A DNA stretch of 13,666 nucleotides from Erysipelotrichaceae bacterium (GTDB lineage: Bacteria; Bacillota_I; Bacilli_A; Erysipelotrichales; Erysipelotrichaceae), in contig JAFZQL010000216.1 of assembly GCA_017620435.1 (NCBI GenBank), forward strand, positions 1-13,666, written 5' to 3'. The notes below the pieces were generated by a model that saw only the letters and a list, made by a program, of their open reading frames with translations, had not been told where the DNA came from and did no database searches. Position 1 is the first letter of the stretch. The number at the start of each line of letters is the position of its first letter. Shown piece by piece: positions 6,946 to 13,602 of the stretch. The translations under genes and the position numbers were made by a program.

Positions 6946-8288
6946 GTTTCAATTATACCCTTTTTGCTGTTCTTTTTCTTTGCCGCTTTCTTCATCTTCT
7001 TGCTGGTAAAGATCCTGAAAACGACGCCGTCGTTCATGTTTTCTCCGGTTACGGAATAGCCATAGGTTTCTACCACCTTCTTGACGATAGACAGGCCAAG
7101 ACCGAACTTTCCTTTATTGCCCTTCTCATAAGGCTTGAACAGTTTATCCAGCCGGTCTTTTTCGATCGGTTCGCCGTCGTTGTATACTTCCAGAAGATTA
7201 TCGCTTAACGTAATACGGATCAGACTCTTGGCATAGCGCAGCGAATTATCCAGCAGATTTTCCACAACGACACGCCAAGGTTCTTCTTCTCCGTGAAAAC
7301 AGACATCTTCATCAAGATCCGTTTCGATGCGGACATCGCTTCTGACGACTTTACAGGCCAGAATGGCCTTCTGAATGACAGATGCCATTTCCAGGTTCAG
7401 CAGATTGTCACCGGTATCGGTAAGATAGCCCATCTTATTGTAGGTGATCAGAGAATAGACTTTCTTTTCCAGCCGGTCGGCGTTTTCACCGATGATATCG
7501 ACGCTTTTTTCCAGAGTATCGTACGGATAGATGCCGTCCTTTATCGATTCGGAATAGGATTTGATCGTTGCGATCGGCGTCTTCAGGTCGTGAGAAATAT
7601 TCTGTATCATCTCGTCGCGGATCCGCTGTTGCTGAGAAAGTTCCTCGTTCATGCTGGCAAGCGCTTCGGCAACTTCGCCGATCTCATCATAGCGGTTCAC
7701 GTTCAGGGTCGCTTTTTCTCCCGATTTGATCTTATTGATATAGGTAATGATCTGATCCAAAGGACGGATCAGAGACATGACCCAGATCAGAATCAGCGCG
7801 ATCAGACCGCCTACGACATAGAACGTGATATTGACAACGCCGCTGTACAAAGCGCTTCTGAACTCATCCCTGAAGTTGTTTTTTATGATGGATACCAGCC
7901 GGTAATCTTCATCAAAGCTGATGATGGAATAAACGATCGAGTTGTTTTCGTAGATGAAACTGCCGTCGATATTTCCTCCTTCCGGATCGGGATCGATATT
8001 GCTTAAGAGATCCGCATATTCTTCCGTCAGAGAGTTCAGATATCTTCTGGATGTTGTACTGTACACGAAATGTATGACATTGGATTCTTTGTAGTTGACT
8101 CTGGTTTCAAGATACTCGTTCTGGGAACGGTGAATGTAGACATACATCTGCGTATTGGTAAAAGAGTCGATGTTCCTGTTGAGAAAAGCGAATATGAAAA
8201 AAATCAGAACGGTAAAAGTAATGAATACGATCGTTAAAAACTGTTGGACAAGCGTAAAACTGCTTATCCAGATCCTGAATCTTTTCAT
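6942..8288 (-). CDS. Sensor histidine kinase (HAMP, HisKA, HATPase)
   Basis: Membrane sensor kinase of 448 residues and partner of the adjacent response regulator. The first membrane helix is at about 15-37, an extracytoplasmic sensor region without a recognised fold at about 38-150, and the second helix at about 151-172. A HAMP linker covers about 173-225. The phosphoacceptor His233 lies in 'SHDLKTPI'. The ATP-binding domain has the N box 'ENLLDNSLRYA' (343-353), G1 'NDGEP' (370-374), F box 'LFKPYEKG' (383-390) and G2 'GKFGLGLSIV' (393-402). The C-terminus carries a strongly basic tail (about 430-443). The start ATG overlaps the response regulator stop (ATGA) and no separate ribosome site is visible. 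The signal is unknown. Envelope neighbours suggest a wall-related cue, which is inference. Confidence 0.95.
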   Translation of the reverse strand: MKRFRIWISSFTLVQQFLTIVFITFTVLIFFIFAFLNRNIDSFTNTQMYVYIHRSQNEYLETRVNYKESNVIHFVYSTTSRRYLNSLTEEYADLLSNIDPDPEGGNIDGSFIYENNSIVYSIISFDEDYRLVSIIKNNFRDEFRSALYSGVVNITFYVVGGLIALILIWVMSLIRPLDQIITYINKIKSGEKATLNVNRYDEIGEVAEALASMNEELSQQQRIRDEMIQNISHDLKTPIATIKSYSESIKDGIYPYDTLEKSVDIIGENADRLEKKVYSLITYNKMGYLTDTGDNLLNLEMASVIQKAILACKVVRSDVRIETDLDEDVCFHGEEEPWRVVVENLLDNSLRYAKSLIRITLSDNLLEVYNDGEPIEKDRLDKLFKPYEKGNKGKFGLGLSIVKKVVETYGYSVTGENMNDGVVFRIFTSKKMKKAAKKKNSKKGIIET

Positions 8289-8938
8289 CCTAATCGGTAG
8301 CCGAAACCGTAAATCGTCTGGATATTCATATCCGGAAGCTTCTTTCTCAGTCTGCGCAGCGTATCATCTACGACACGGTCAGAACCGTAGTAGTTCTCAT
8401 CCCAGACCTTTTCCAGTATCTGTTCTCTGACAAAAGCCGTACCTCTGTTCTTGACAAACAGCATCAGCAGGTCGAATTCCTTTGTGGTCAGTTCTATCTG
8501 TTTTCCGTTTCTGAATACGGTTCTCTGATTTTCATCGATTTCATATCCGTTGATTGTGATATGATCATCTTCTTTGTATACGCGGCGGATAATATTGTTG
8601 ATTCTTAGAACCAGTTCTTTCGGAGAGAACGGTTTTGTGATATAGTCGTCCGATCCTTTTTCCAGGCCGATGATACGGTCGAATTCCTTATCCCTTGCCG
8701 ACATGAAAACAACAGGGATCTGCGGATTCTGTTTCCTGATCTCCTCGATCAGATCAAAACCGGACTTGTCGTCCAGCATGATATCCAGGATCCAGAGATC
8801 GCAATAGTCTTCCAGATGGGAATAGGCGGAATCAAAAGTCAGATATGAATTGACAATGTATCCTTCCTTCTCCAGATATGATTTCACCAGTTCGTTAAGA
8901 TCTTTTTCATCTTCAACGATATTAATGACCTTCTTCAT
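8285..8938 (-). CDS. OmpR/PhoB-family response regulator
   Basis: DNA-binding response regulator of 217 residues from the chosen start. Receiver domain (1-115): acidic pair Glu9/Asp10 in 'INIVEDEKD', phosphoacceptor Asp52 in 'WILDIMLDD', Ser80 in 'VFMSARD', and Lys102 in 'ITKPFSP'. The winged-helix output domain (about 125-217) has 'TTKEFDLLMLF' and ends in 'TIYGFGYRLG', typical of the family. The ATG at 8938 matches the usual family N-terminus (MKKVxxxVEDE). An upstream ATG at 8971 would add 11 unusual residues and would lie inside an inverted repeat, so I reject it, although the site before 8938 (GAAAG) is weak. It is followed by its kinase with an ATGA overlap. Target genes are unknown; regulation of its own operon is possible but not shown. 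Confidence 0.94.
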   Translation of the reverse strand: MKKVINIVEDEKDLNELVKSYLEKEGYIVNSYLTFDSAYSHLEDYCDLWILDIMLDDKSGFDLIEEIRKQNPQIPVVFMSARDKEFDRIIGLEKGSDDYITKPFSPKELVLRINNIIRRVYKEDDHITINGYEIDENQRTVFRNGKQIELTTKEFDLLMLFVKNRGTAFVREQILEKVWDENYYGSDRVVDDTLRRLRKKLPDMNIQTIYGFGYRLG

Positions 8939-8950
8939 GCTTTCATTATA

Positions 8951-8984
8951 AAACAAAAGGTTATTCTGCATAACCTTTTTGTTT
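8951..8984 (-). promoter_or_regulatory. Inverted repeat at the glmM end, possible terminator or attenuator
   Basis: AAACAAAAGGTTAT (8951-8964) pairs with ATAACCTTTTTGTTT (8970-8984), leaving one bulged base and a 5-base loop. The repeat spans the glmM stop codon. On the - strand transcript it is followed by U-rich sequence (GUUUUAUAAUG), so it could end or attenuate transcription between glmM and the two-component genes. A TATAAT hexamer lies just downstream (8945-8950, - strand), but I see no convincing -35 element. Confidence 0.4.
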
Positions 8985-10283
8985 GATCAGTTCAATAACG
9001 TCATAGACGTATTTCCGGCAGAGTTCGTCGTTTTCCGCTTCGGCCATGACCCGGATCAGCGGTTCTGTTCCGGAAGGTCTTACCAGGATTCTTCCGTTGT
9101 TTCCCAGTTCGTCGGAGATCTTCTGTATCCTCTCTGTGATCTCCGAATCGTTCAGGACGATGCCTTTGTCTTTGACCCGTTCATTGATCAGCAGCTGAGG
9201 ATAGATCTGTACCTCCGATGCGGCTTGCTTTAAGGAGCATCCGTAGTAGTTCAGAGCCTTCAGCACCAGCAGTGCCGTCTTTAAACCGTCTCCGAAGAAG
9301 CAGTCACCGGCATAGATGATGTGGCCGGACTGTTCGCCTCCGATCACGAATCCGTTCTTCACCATGGAATCACAGACATTCTTGTCACCGACAGGTGTTA
9401 TATCTGAGCGAATATCAAGTTTTTGCAATGCCTTGTAGAGTCCGATATTCGACATGACAGTCGTAACAAGCGTATTGTTGTTTAACAGACCGTTTTCCTT
9501 CAGATACTTGGAGAGGAAATACATGATCTTGTCGCCGTCGACGACTTCACCGTCTTCATCGGTAAACAGGACTCTGTCGGCATCTCCGTCAAAGGCGAAA
9601 CCAAGATCATAGTTTCCGTTTCTTACGGTTTCCTGCAGCATTTCCAGATGCGTCGATCCGCAGTGGTTGTTGATGTTGGTGCCGTCAGGAGAATCGTTGA
9701 TATAGGTAAATCTGCCGTTTAAGGCATTCAGAACATCTTTTGCCGTATAGCAGTTGGAACCGTTGCACAGGTCAACACAGACTTTAAGCCCCTGCAGATC
9801 CATCCTGTATTTCTCCAGAAGCCATTCCTGATAGGATCCGACTGCTTTCTGATAATCGGTAACGGTACCGCTGTTTCTTGATTCGATTCCCTTAGGATCA
9901 TCCATATAGGCTTCGATCAGCAGTTCCAGTTCATCCTTGATCTTAAACCCGTCGTTTGCGAAGATCTTGATCCCGTTGTCCGTATATGGATTATGGGATG
10001 CCGAGATCATGACGCCGCAGGAGAATTTCTCATGCATCGTGGTATATGCCAGACAAGGCGTCGAGCAGTAACCCAACAGATAGACATCCGCGCCTGATTC
10101 AGTCATTCCTTTGCACAGGTCCTGCTCAAATCCCTTGGAGGATTCTCTTGTATCCATGCCGATGACGATCCTGGCATTCTCATAGTAGCTGCCGACAAAT
10201 CTGCCGATCCTGTACACCATTTCATCTGTCAGTGTAACGCCTGCTTTTCCGCGTACACCGTCTGTACCAAAATACTTGCCCAT
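8961..10283 (-). CDS. glmM: Phosphoglucosamine mutase
   Basis: Interconverts glucosamine-6-phosphate and glucosamine-1-phosphate, the step leading to UDP-GlcNAc for peptidoglycan; cytoplasmic. 440 residues, normal for the family. All four signature regions are present: the N-terminal 'MGKYFGTDGVRG', the phosphoserine loop 'ISASHNPYTDNG' (Ser96), the metal loop 'DGDADR' (Asp232, Asp234, Asp236), the sugar-binding 'GGEQSGH' (315-321) and the phosphate-binding 'RPSGTEP' (402-408). The start shares one base with the cdaR stop (TAATG), with GGAGG 10 bases upstream. The cdaA-cdaR-glmM order is conserved in Bacillota, and GlmM is known in several species to bind CdaA and lower its activity. Confidence 0.98.
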   Translation of the reverse strand: MGKYFGTDGVRGKAGVTLTDEMVYRIGRFVGSYYENARIVIGMDTRESSKGFEQDLCKGMTESGADVYLLGYCSTPCLAYTTMHEKFSCGVMISASHNPYTDNGIKIFANDGFKIKDELELLIEAYMDDPKGIESRNSGTVTDYQKAVGSYQEWLLEKYRMDLQGLKVCVDLCNGSNCYTAKDVLNALNGRFTYINDSPDGTNINNHCGSTHLEMLQETVRNGNYDLGFAFDGDADRVLFTDEDGEVVDGDKIMYFLSKYLKENGLLNNNTLVTTVMSNIGLYKALQKLDIRSDITPVGDKNVCDSMVKNGFVIGGEQSGHIIYAGDCFFGDGLKTALLVLKALNYYGCSLKQAASEVQIYPQLLINERVKDKGIVLNDSEITERIQKISDELGNNGRILVRPSGTEPLIRVMAEAENDELCRKYVYDVIELIKQKGYAE

Positions 10284-11632
10284 TACTGATTCGCCTCCAC
10301 TACTGTTACATTTACGTTAGATCTTTCAAGAGACATGCTGACATACGGATGAGCAGTACTTACTACATACAACGGAAGTGTATAAGTACCCGGTTCCGAA
10401 GGCATTTCAAAATAAACTTCAATATCATCCACTCTGACAGCCGCTACGTTATTGGCAGAGCCCGAAAGCTCGACATTCACGCTCATCAGGTCAACGCTGG
10501 AAATAGCCAGGTTGTTGTAGTTGTTGTGCAGGTTCAAAGGAACATCTTCCAGAACTGCCGTTTCTACAGTCGTCAGCGTAACTCTGACGTTGACAACGGT
10601 GACATCGCTTGCGGATACGCCGCTAGGCAGGATGACCGGAAGCATGATGTCTTTATCGACGTTGTCGGTAACGGTAGACATATCGAAGTTGACGTAGACT
10701 TCCCGTATGCTGTTCAGAATGTTTTCCGGCGCATAGATCCTGGTCGTCTGATGGTCGACGATTTCGGCTGTATCGATCGCCAGTCCGACAGGGATCTGGC
10801 CTACCGGTTTCAGACGGATCGGAACTTCATTGCTTGGCGAAGAGATTTTTACCGAAGCCGTAACGGAACTCGGAACGATTTCAGCGTTGACCGCCTGTCC
10901 GTTCTTGTCATAGGCAACCAGAGGCGCACTGATCTCGAAATCACCGGTCTGTCCGCTGACATCGATCAGAGCCTTAACCAAAGCGATGGAATTCAAGGTA
11001 TCCTGCGATGCACGGATGTTGATCTTTGTTCCCTGGGCAAAACTAGGCTCGGAAAGAATATAGCGGGAATCCAGCTGATTCTGGTTGATAAAGTCATAGG
11101 ACAGATCAAACTGCATGGTCGTTTTCTTCTTTAAGGTTACGGTTACCTCGCTCGGAGAAACGATCGTATTGATATTGTCGCCGTAACCGATAGCATTGAC
11201 TTTTACCGTATGCATCCCTTCGGTATACCCTTCCAGATCGACCTGGCAGGAGCCCTTCTTGCTGGCGGCATTATTGACATTGGCAGCTTCACCGGTCAGT
11301 ACGACTTCGCAGGCTGACGGCAGGCCGGAGAGTTCAAACGTCTCGGAATTGTATCGGGCGTTGATGCTGACATTGCTTAAAAGTTTGGAACTTGACAGCA
11401 TTGCGCTGGAATTGTCGTAGGTAGCGACAAAATACGCCAGACAGGCCAGAAGCAAAGCAAACAGTCCCAGATATCTGCTGGAAAAGAAGAGCCTGTCGAT
11501 GATCGTCGAGATCCAGCGGAAGAACTTGACGATATTCTCTTCTATCGTTTCATACTGATTCCTGTTCGCTGACTTAGAAGCAATCTGTTTAGCTTTTTCC
11601 AGCTTTTCTTCAGAATTGTTGATCTGACTCAT
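10283..11632 (-). CDS. cdaR: CdaR (YbbR-domain regulator of the c-di-AMP synthase)
   Basis: Membrane-anchored extracytoplasmic protein that modulates CdaA in related bacteria. 449 residues: a cytoplasmic charged N-terminus (1-50), one membrane helix (about 54-71), then a long beta-rich outer region made of consecutive YbbR-type repeats, marked by recurrent segments such as 'VTVTLKKK', 'VTASVKISS', 'VNVRVTLTTVE' and 'VNVTVVEANQ'. I judge about four repeats by eye. A good ribosome site, AGGAGG (11639-11644), lies 6 bases before the ATG. The gene overlaps cdaA by 23 bases. The family is low in sequence conservation, so the call also rests on the cdaA-glmM context. Confidence 0.93.
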   Translation of the reverse strand: MSQINNSEEKLEKAKQIASKSANRNQYETIEENIVKFFRWISTIIDRLFFSSRYLGLFALLLACLAYFVATYDNSSAMLSSSKLLSNVSINARYNSETFELSGLPSACEVVLTGEAANVNNAASKKGSCQVDLEGYTEGMHTVKVNAIGYGDNINTIVSPSEVTVTLKKKTTMQFDLSYDFINQNQLDSRYILSEPSFAQGTKINIRASQDTLNSIALVKALIDVSGQTGDFEISAPLVAYDKNGQAVNAEIVPSSVTASVKISSPSNEVPIRLKPVGQIPVGLAIDTAEIVDHQTTRIYAPENILNSIREVYVNFDMSTVTDNVDKDIMLPVILPSGVSASDVTVVNVRVTLTTVETAVLEDVPLNLHNNYNNLAISSVDLMSVNVELSGSANNVAAVRVDDIEVYFEMPSEPGTYTLPLYVVSTAHPYVSMSLERSNVNVTVVEANQ

Positions 11633-12707
11633 GGCTTGCCTCCTGATCTAAGTTATTCTCAATGAGAACCGCTTCTTCGTTTTCAAAAACATGTTCATTT
11701 CTGGCGGTTCTGCTTCCGTATTTAAAACGGTTGTTCTTTGGAACCTTCATATCCAAAGAAACGGTTTCTTCGTTCTTTGTCTGATTCTCCTGTACATTGT
11801 TCTTCTTTCTGAACAAAGAGAATCCTTTCTTTTCTTCAACATCTTCCTTCAGTTCAACGATTACGTCGGAATCATCTTCTACCACCAGAGAGTTCCTTCT
11901 GCGGGAATTCTTCTCGATAGCCGTCGTATCGTTACAGATGACTCTTCTTAGATAATCCTTCAGCTGTTTCTCGTCGACCGAGAAGATCCTGCCGTTTTCG
12001 GCGATCGAGATCGCGCTGGTCTCTTCGGATACGACGATCGTCAAGGCATCCGATACTTCCGCGATACCTAAGGCAGCTCTGTGTCTGGCGCCATAGCGGG
12101 AAGAAAGGTTGACATTGGTCGGCGGGAAATAGGCACTGGCACAGGCTACTTTATCACCCTGAATGATGACGGCACCGTCGTGCAGAGGTGTAGTGGTCAT
12201 AAACAAAGAACACAGCAGTTCTTTGGTAACTTCCGCATTGATCGAGATACCGGTCTTGATGTAATCCTGCAGAGACTGTGCCTGTTCAATGGAGATCAGA
12301 GCACCGACTTTCTCTCTGGAAAGCGTGATGGTCGCTTCATAGACCTGTTCCACCAGCTTTTCCTTCTCGTTCGCCAGCAGGGACGAAATCCTCGAGAAGG
12401 CATTCGAGGTTCCGATCTTTTCCAGGAACCCTCTTATTTCCGGCTGGAAGATGATGATAAAGGCCAGCAGACCCCAGTTGATAAACATATCGGTAAAATA
12501 GGTCAGTGTCGATAATCCCAGCAGTTTTGCCAGACCGTTAACGGCAATGATGGCAATAATGCCTTTGAATATCTGAATGGTACGGGAATTGTTACGTATC
12601 GCTTTTATGGCATAGTAGATAATAAACCACATGATCGCAATATCAATAACGACCCTGAATACTGACCATATATTTTGTATCGTTAGATTAATATTATAAT
12701 CAGCCAT
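11610..12707 (-). CDS. cdaA: Diadenylate cyclase CdaA (c-di-AMP synthase)
   Basis: Makes cyclic di-AMP from two ATP at the membrane. 365 residues: three membrane helices near the N-terminus (about 14-35, 44-63 and 67-87), then the DAC domain. The signature 'GALIS' (135-139), 'TPLHDGAVII' (173-182, DGA motif) and 'GARHRAALG' (206-214, RHR motif) are intact. The start at 12707 is chosen because AGGAGG (12712-12717) lies just upstream; an in-frame ATG at 12728 falls near the predicted transcription start and has no ribosome site. The protein is about 90 residues longer than the usual 270-280. The extra C-terminus (about 262-365) is charged and probably disordered, with an acidic stretch (277-292) and a basic 'KKGFSLFRKKNN' segment. 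It is the first gene of the large operon, followed by cdaR. Confidence 0.97.
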   Translation of the reverse strand: MADYNINLTIQNIWSVFRVVIDIAIMWFIIYYAIKAIRNNSRTIQIFKGIIAIIAVNGLAKLLGLSTLTYFTDMFINWGLLAFIIIFQPEIRGFLEKIGTSNAFSRISSLLANEKEKLVEQVYEATITLSREKVGALISIEQAQSLQDYIKTGISINAEVTKELLCSLFMTTTPLHDGAVIIQGDKVACASAYFPPTNVNLSSRYGARHRAALGIAEVSDALTIVVSEETSAISIAENGRIFSVDEKQLKDYLRRVICNDTTAIEKNSRRRNSLVVEDDSDVIVELKEDVEEKKGFSLFRKKNNVQENQTKNEETVSLDMKVPKNNRFKYGSRTARNEHVFENEEAVLIENNLDQEASHESDQQF

Positions 12708-12711
12708 ATTT

Positions 12712-12717
12712 CCTCCT
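12712..12717 (-). promoter_or_regulatory. Ribosome binding site of cdaA
   Basis: AGGAGG on the - strand, 4 bases before the ATG at 12707 (AGGAGGAAATATG). It is the strongest such site in the window and fixes the cdaA start. Confidence 0.9.
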
Positions 12718-12734
12718 GTTGCTATCAACTAATT

Positions 12735-12743
12735 ATTATAACA
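12735..12743 (-). promoter_or_regulatory. Extended -10 promoter of the cdaA operon
   Basis: On the - strand TGTTATAAT gives a perfect TATAAT (12735-12740) with the TGn extension (12741-12743). No good -35 hexamer lies 16-18 bases upstream. That stretch is occupied by the tRNA-Arg terminator, so this would be an extended -10 type promoter. The predicted transcription start is near 12728, giving a leader of about 20 bases to the cdaA ATG. Confidence 0.6.
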
Positions 12744-12744
12744 T

Positions 12745-12767
12745 AAACAAAAAAGGGATAAACCCTT
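12745..12767 (-). terminator. Intrinsic terminator after tRNA-Arg
   Basis: On the - strand AAGGG, loop TTTAT, CCCTT, then a run of T interrupted once by G. The stem is 5 bp plus a possible G-U pair. It lies 11 bases beyond the tRNA CCA end and probably ends the dut-tRNA-Arg transcript. Its T-run abuts the -10 region of the cdaA promoter. Confidence 0.6.
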
Positions 12768-12778
12768 CATTGTTAAGA

Positions 12779-12854
12779 TGGCGCGCTCAACAGGGATCGA
12801 ACCTGCAACCTTTTGAATCGGAATCAAATACTCTATCCATTGAGCTATGAGCGC
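12779..12854 (-). tRNA. tRNA-Arg (anticodon CCG)
   Basis: Full cloverleaf on the - strand. Acceptor arms GCGCTCA/TGAGCGC, discriminator G and an encoded CCA (12779-12781). D arm AGCTCAATGGATAGAGT. Anticodon stem TTTGA/TCAAA around loop TTCCGAT, giving CCG, which reads CGG codons. The T arm contains GGTTCGATCC. Its 5' end is one base from the dut stop codon, so it is probably processed out of the dut transcript. Confidence 0.96.
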
Positions 12855-12855
12855 A

Positions 12856-13341
12856 TCAGTCAGTTGAACCGAAACCGCCGTGTCTTTCTCTGCTGTTTTG
12901 CATCTCTTCCGCCAGAAAGTACTGATAGAAGACACCCTGAACGAAACGGTCGTTCTTACGGATCAGCAGTTCTTTGTCTCCTTCGTTGACAATACCGACA
13001 ATGATATGTCCTTCATTGTCCGCATTGTAGTAATCGGAATCGATGATCCCTACTGTATTCAGCAGTCTCATACGATACCTGAAGCCGAAAGAAGAACGGG
13101 GATACAGCTGCAGGACGTAGCCTTCATCGATCTGACAGCGTATTCCTGTCGGAAGACGACAGGTATCGCCCGGTTTCAGTAGAATCTCAGCCGGAGAATA
13201 GAAGTCATATCCGGCACTGCCGGAAGTAGCTCTTTGAGGAAGTCTGATTTCTTCAAGATCCAGCGCATCGCCGATCCCTGCGGCAGAAAGATCCTCAAGA
13301 AACTGTTTTTTACTGACTTTTTCAATTCTGGCGATATTCAT
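12856..13341 (-). CDS. dut: dUTP diphosphatase (dUTPase)
   Basis: Hydrolyses dUTP to dUMP and pyrophosphate, keeping uracil out of DNA and feeding dTMP synthesis; trimeric, cytoplasmic. 161 residues, slightly longer than the minimal family length because of an N-terminal lead of about 30 residues. The five motifs are visible: 'SGSAGYDFYS' (40-49), 'YPRSSFGF' (80-87), 'NTVGIIDSDYYNADNEGH' (95-112), 'RFVQGVFYQ' (132-140) and the C-terminal 'RHGGFGSTD' (153-161), which folds over the active site. Motif 3 has the longer form seen in many Bacillota. No clear ribosome site precedes the ATG. A TGTTATGAT extended -10 lies only about 12 bases upstream, so the transcript may be almost leaderless. It is divergent from the tRNA cluster and followed at once by tRNA-Arg. 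Confidence 0.95.
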   Translation of the reverse strand: MNIARIEKVSKKQFLEDLSAAGIGDALDLEEIRLPQRATSGSAGYDFYSPAEILLKPGDTCRLPTGIRCQIDEGYVLQLYPRSSFGFRYRMRLLNTVGIIDSDYYNADNEGHIIVGIVNEGDKELLIRKNDRFVQGVFYQYFLAEEMQNSRERHGGFGSTD

Positions 13342-13352
13342 AATTAAATTCT

Positions 13353-13361
13353 ATCATAACA
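13353..13361 (-). promoter_or_regulatory. Possible extended -10 promoter of dut
   Basis: TGTTATGAT on the - strand (TATGAT at 13353-13358) has the TGn extension and lies just before the dut ATG at 13341. The predicted start of transcription would leave a leader of about 5 bases. No good -35 is present. Weak, based on the hexamer alone. Confidence 0.35.
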
Positions 13362-13363
13362 TC

Positions 13364-13392
13364 TTGCGAAAAAATCATAAGTATGTTATATT
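13364..13392 (+). promoter_or_regulatory. Promoter of the tRNA Ser-Gly-Asp cluster
   Basis: TTGCGA (13364-13369), a 17-base spacer, then TATATT (13387-13392). The spacing is ideal, with 4 of 6 and 5 of 6 matches to consensus. It points at the tRNA-Ser gene, with an expected start near 13399, about 29 bases before the tRNA. No promoter-like site fits better in the 86-base divergent gap. Confidence 0.6.
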
Positions 13393-13427
13393 TAAAAAGC
13401 GCTATTTCAACGAATAAAGCGTGTGCT

Positions 13428-13519
13428 GAAGAAGTACTCAAGTGGTTGAAGAGGTGGCCCTGCTAAGGCCATAGGTCGGCTTGTCTGGCGCGAGGGTTCA
13501 AATCCCTCCTTCTTCGCCA
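13428..13519 (+). tRNA. tRNA-Ser (anticodon GCT)
   Basis: 92 bases including the encoded CCA (13517-13519). Acceptor arms GAAGAAG/CTTCTTC with discriminator G. Anticodon stem TGGCC/GGCCA around loop CTGCTAA, giving GCT, for AGC/AGU codons. The long variable arm typical of class II serine tRNAs lies between the anticodon and T arms. The T arm has GGTTCAAATCC. First gene of the + strand tRNA cluster. Confidence 0.97.
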
Positions 13520-13527
13520 ATATAGAT

Positions 13528-13601
13528 GCAGATGTAGTTCAATGGTAGAACGCCACCTTGCCAAGGTGGACACGAGGGTTCAATTCCCTTCATCTGCTCC
13601 A
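13528..13601 (+). tRNA. tRNA-Gly (anticodon GCC)
   Basis: 74 bases with encoded CCA. Acceptor arms GCAGATG/CATCTGC with discriminator T. Anticodon stem CCACC/GGTGG around loop TTGCCAA, giving GCC. The T arm has GGTTCAATTCC. It follows tRNA-Ser by 8 bases. Confidence 0.97.
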
Positions 13602-13602
13602 T

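Noticed and set aside
8969..8971. Upstream ATG start for the response regulator
   Set aside because: It adds 11 residues not typical of the family and lies within an inverted repeat; the start at 8938 gives the usual receiver N-terminus. Some doubt remains because the site before 8938 is weak.
12726..12728. Upstream ATG start for cdaA
   Set aside because: It sits at the predicted transcription start without a ribosome site; the ATG at 12707 has AGGAGG at good spacing.
12729..12935. 68-codon - strand ORF with 'LIAQWIEYLIPIQKVAGSIPVERAI'
   Set aside because: It reads through tRNA-Arg and the end of dut; this peptide pattern is the typical false translation of a tRNA gene.
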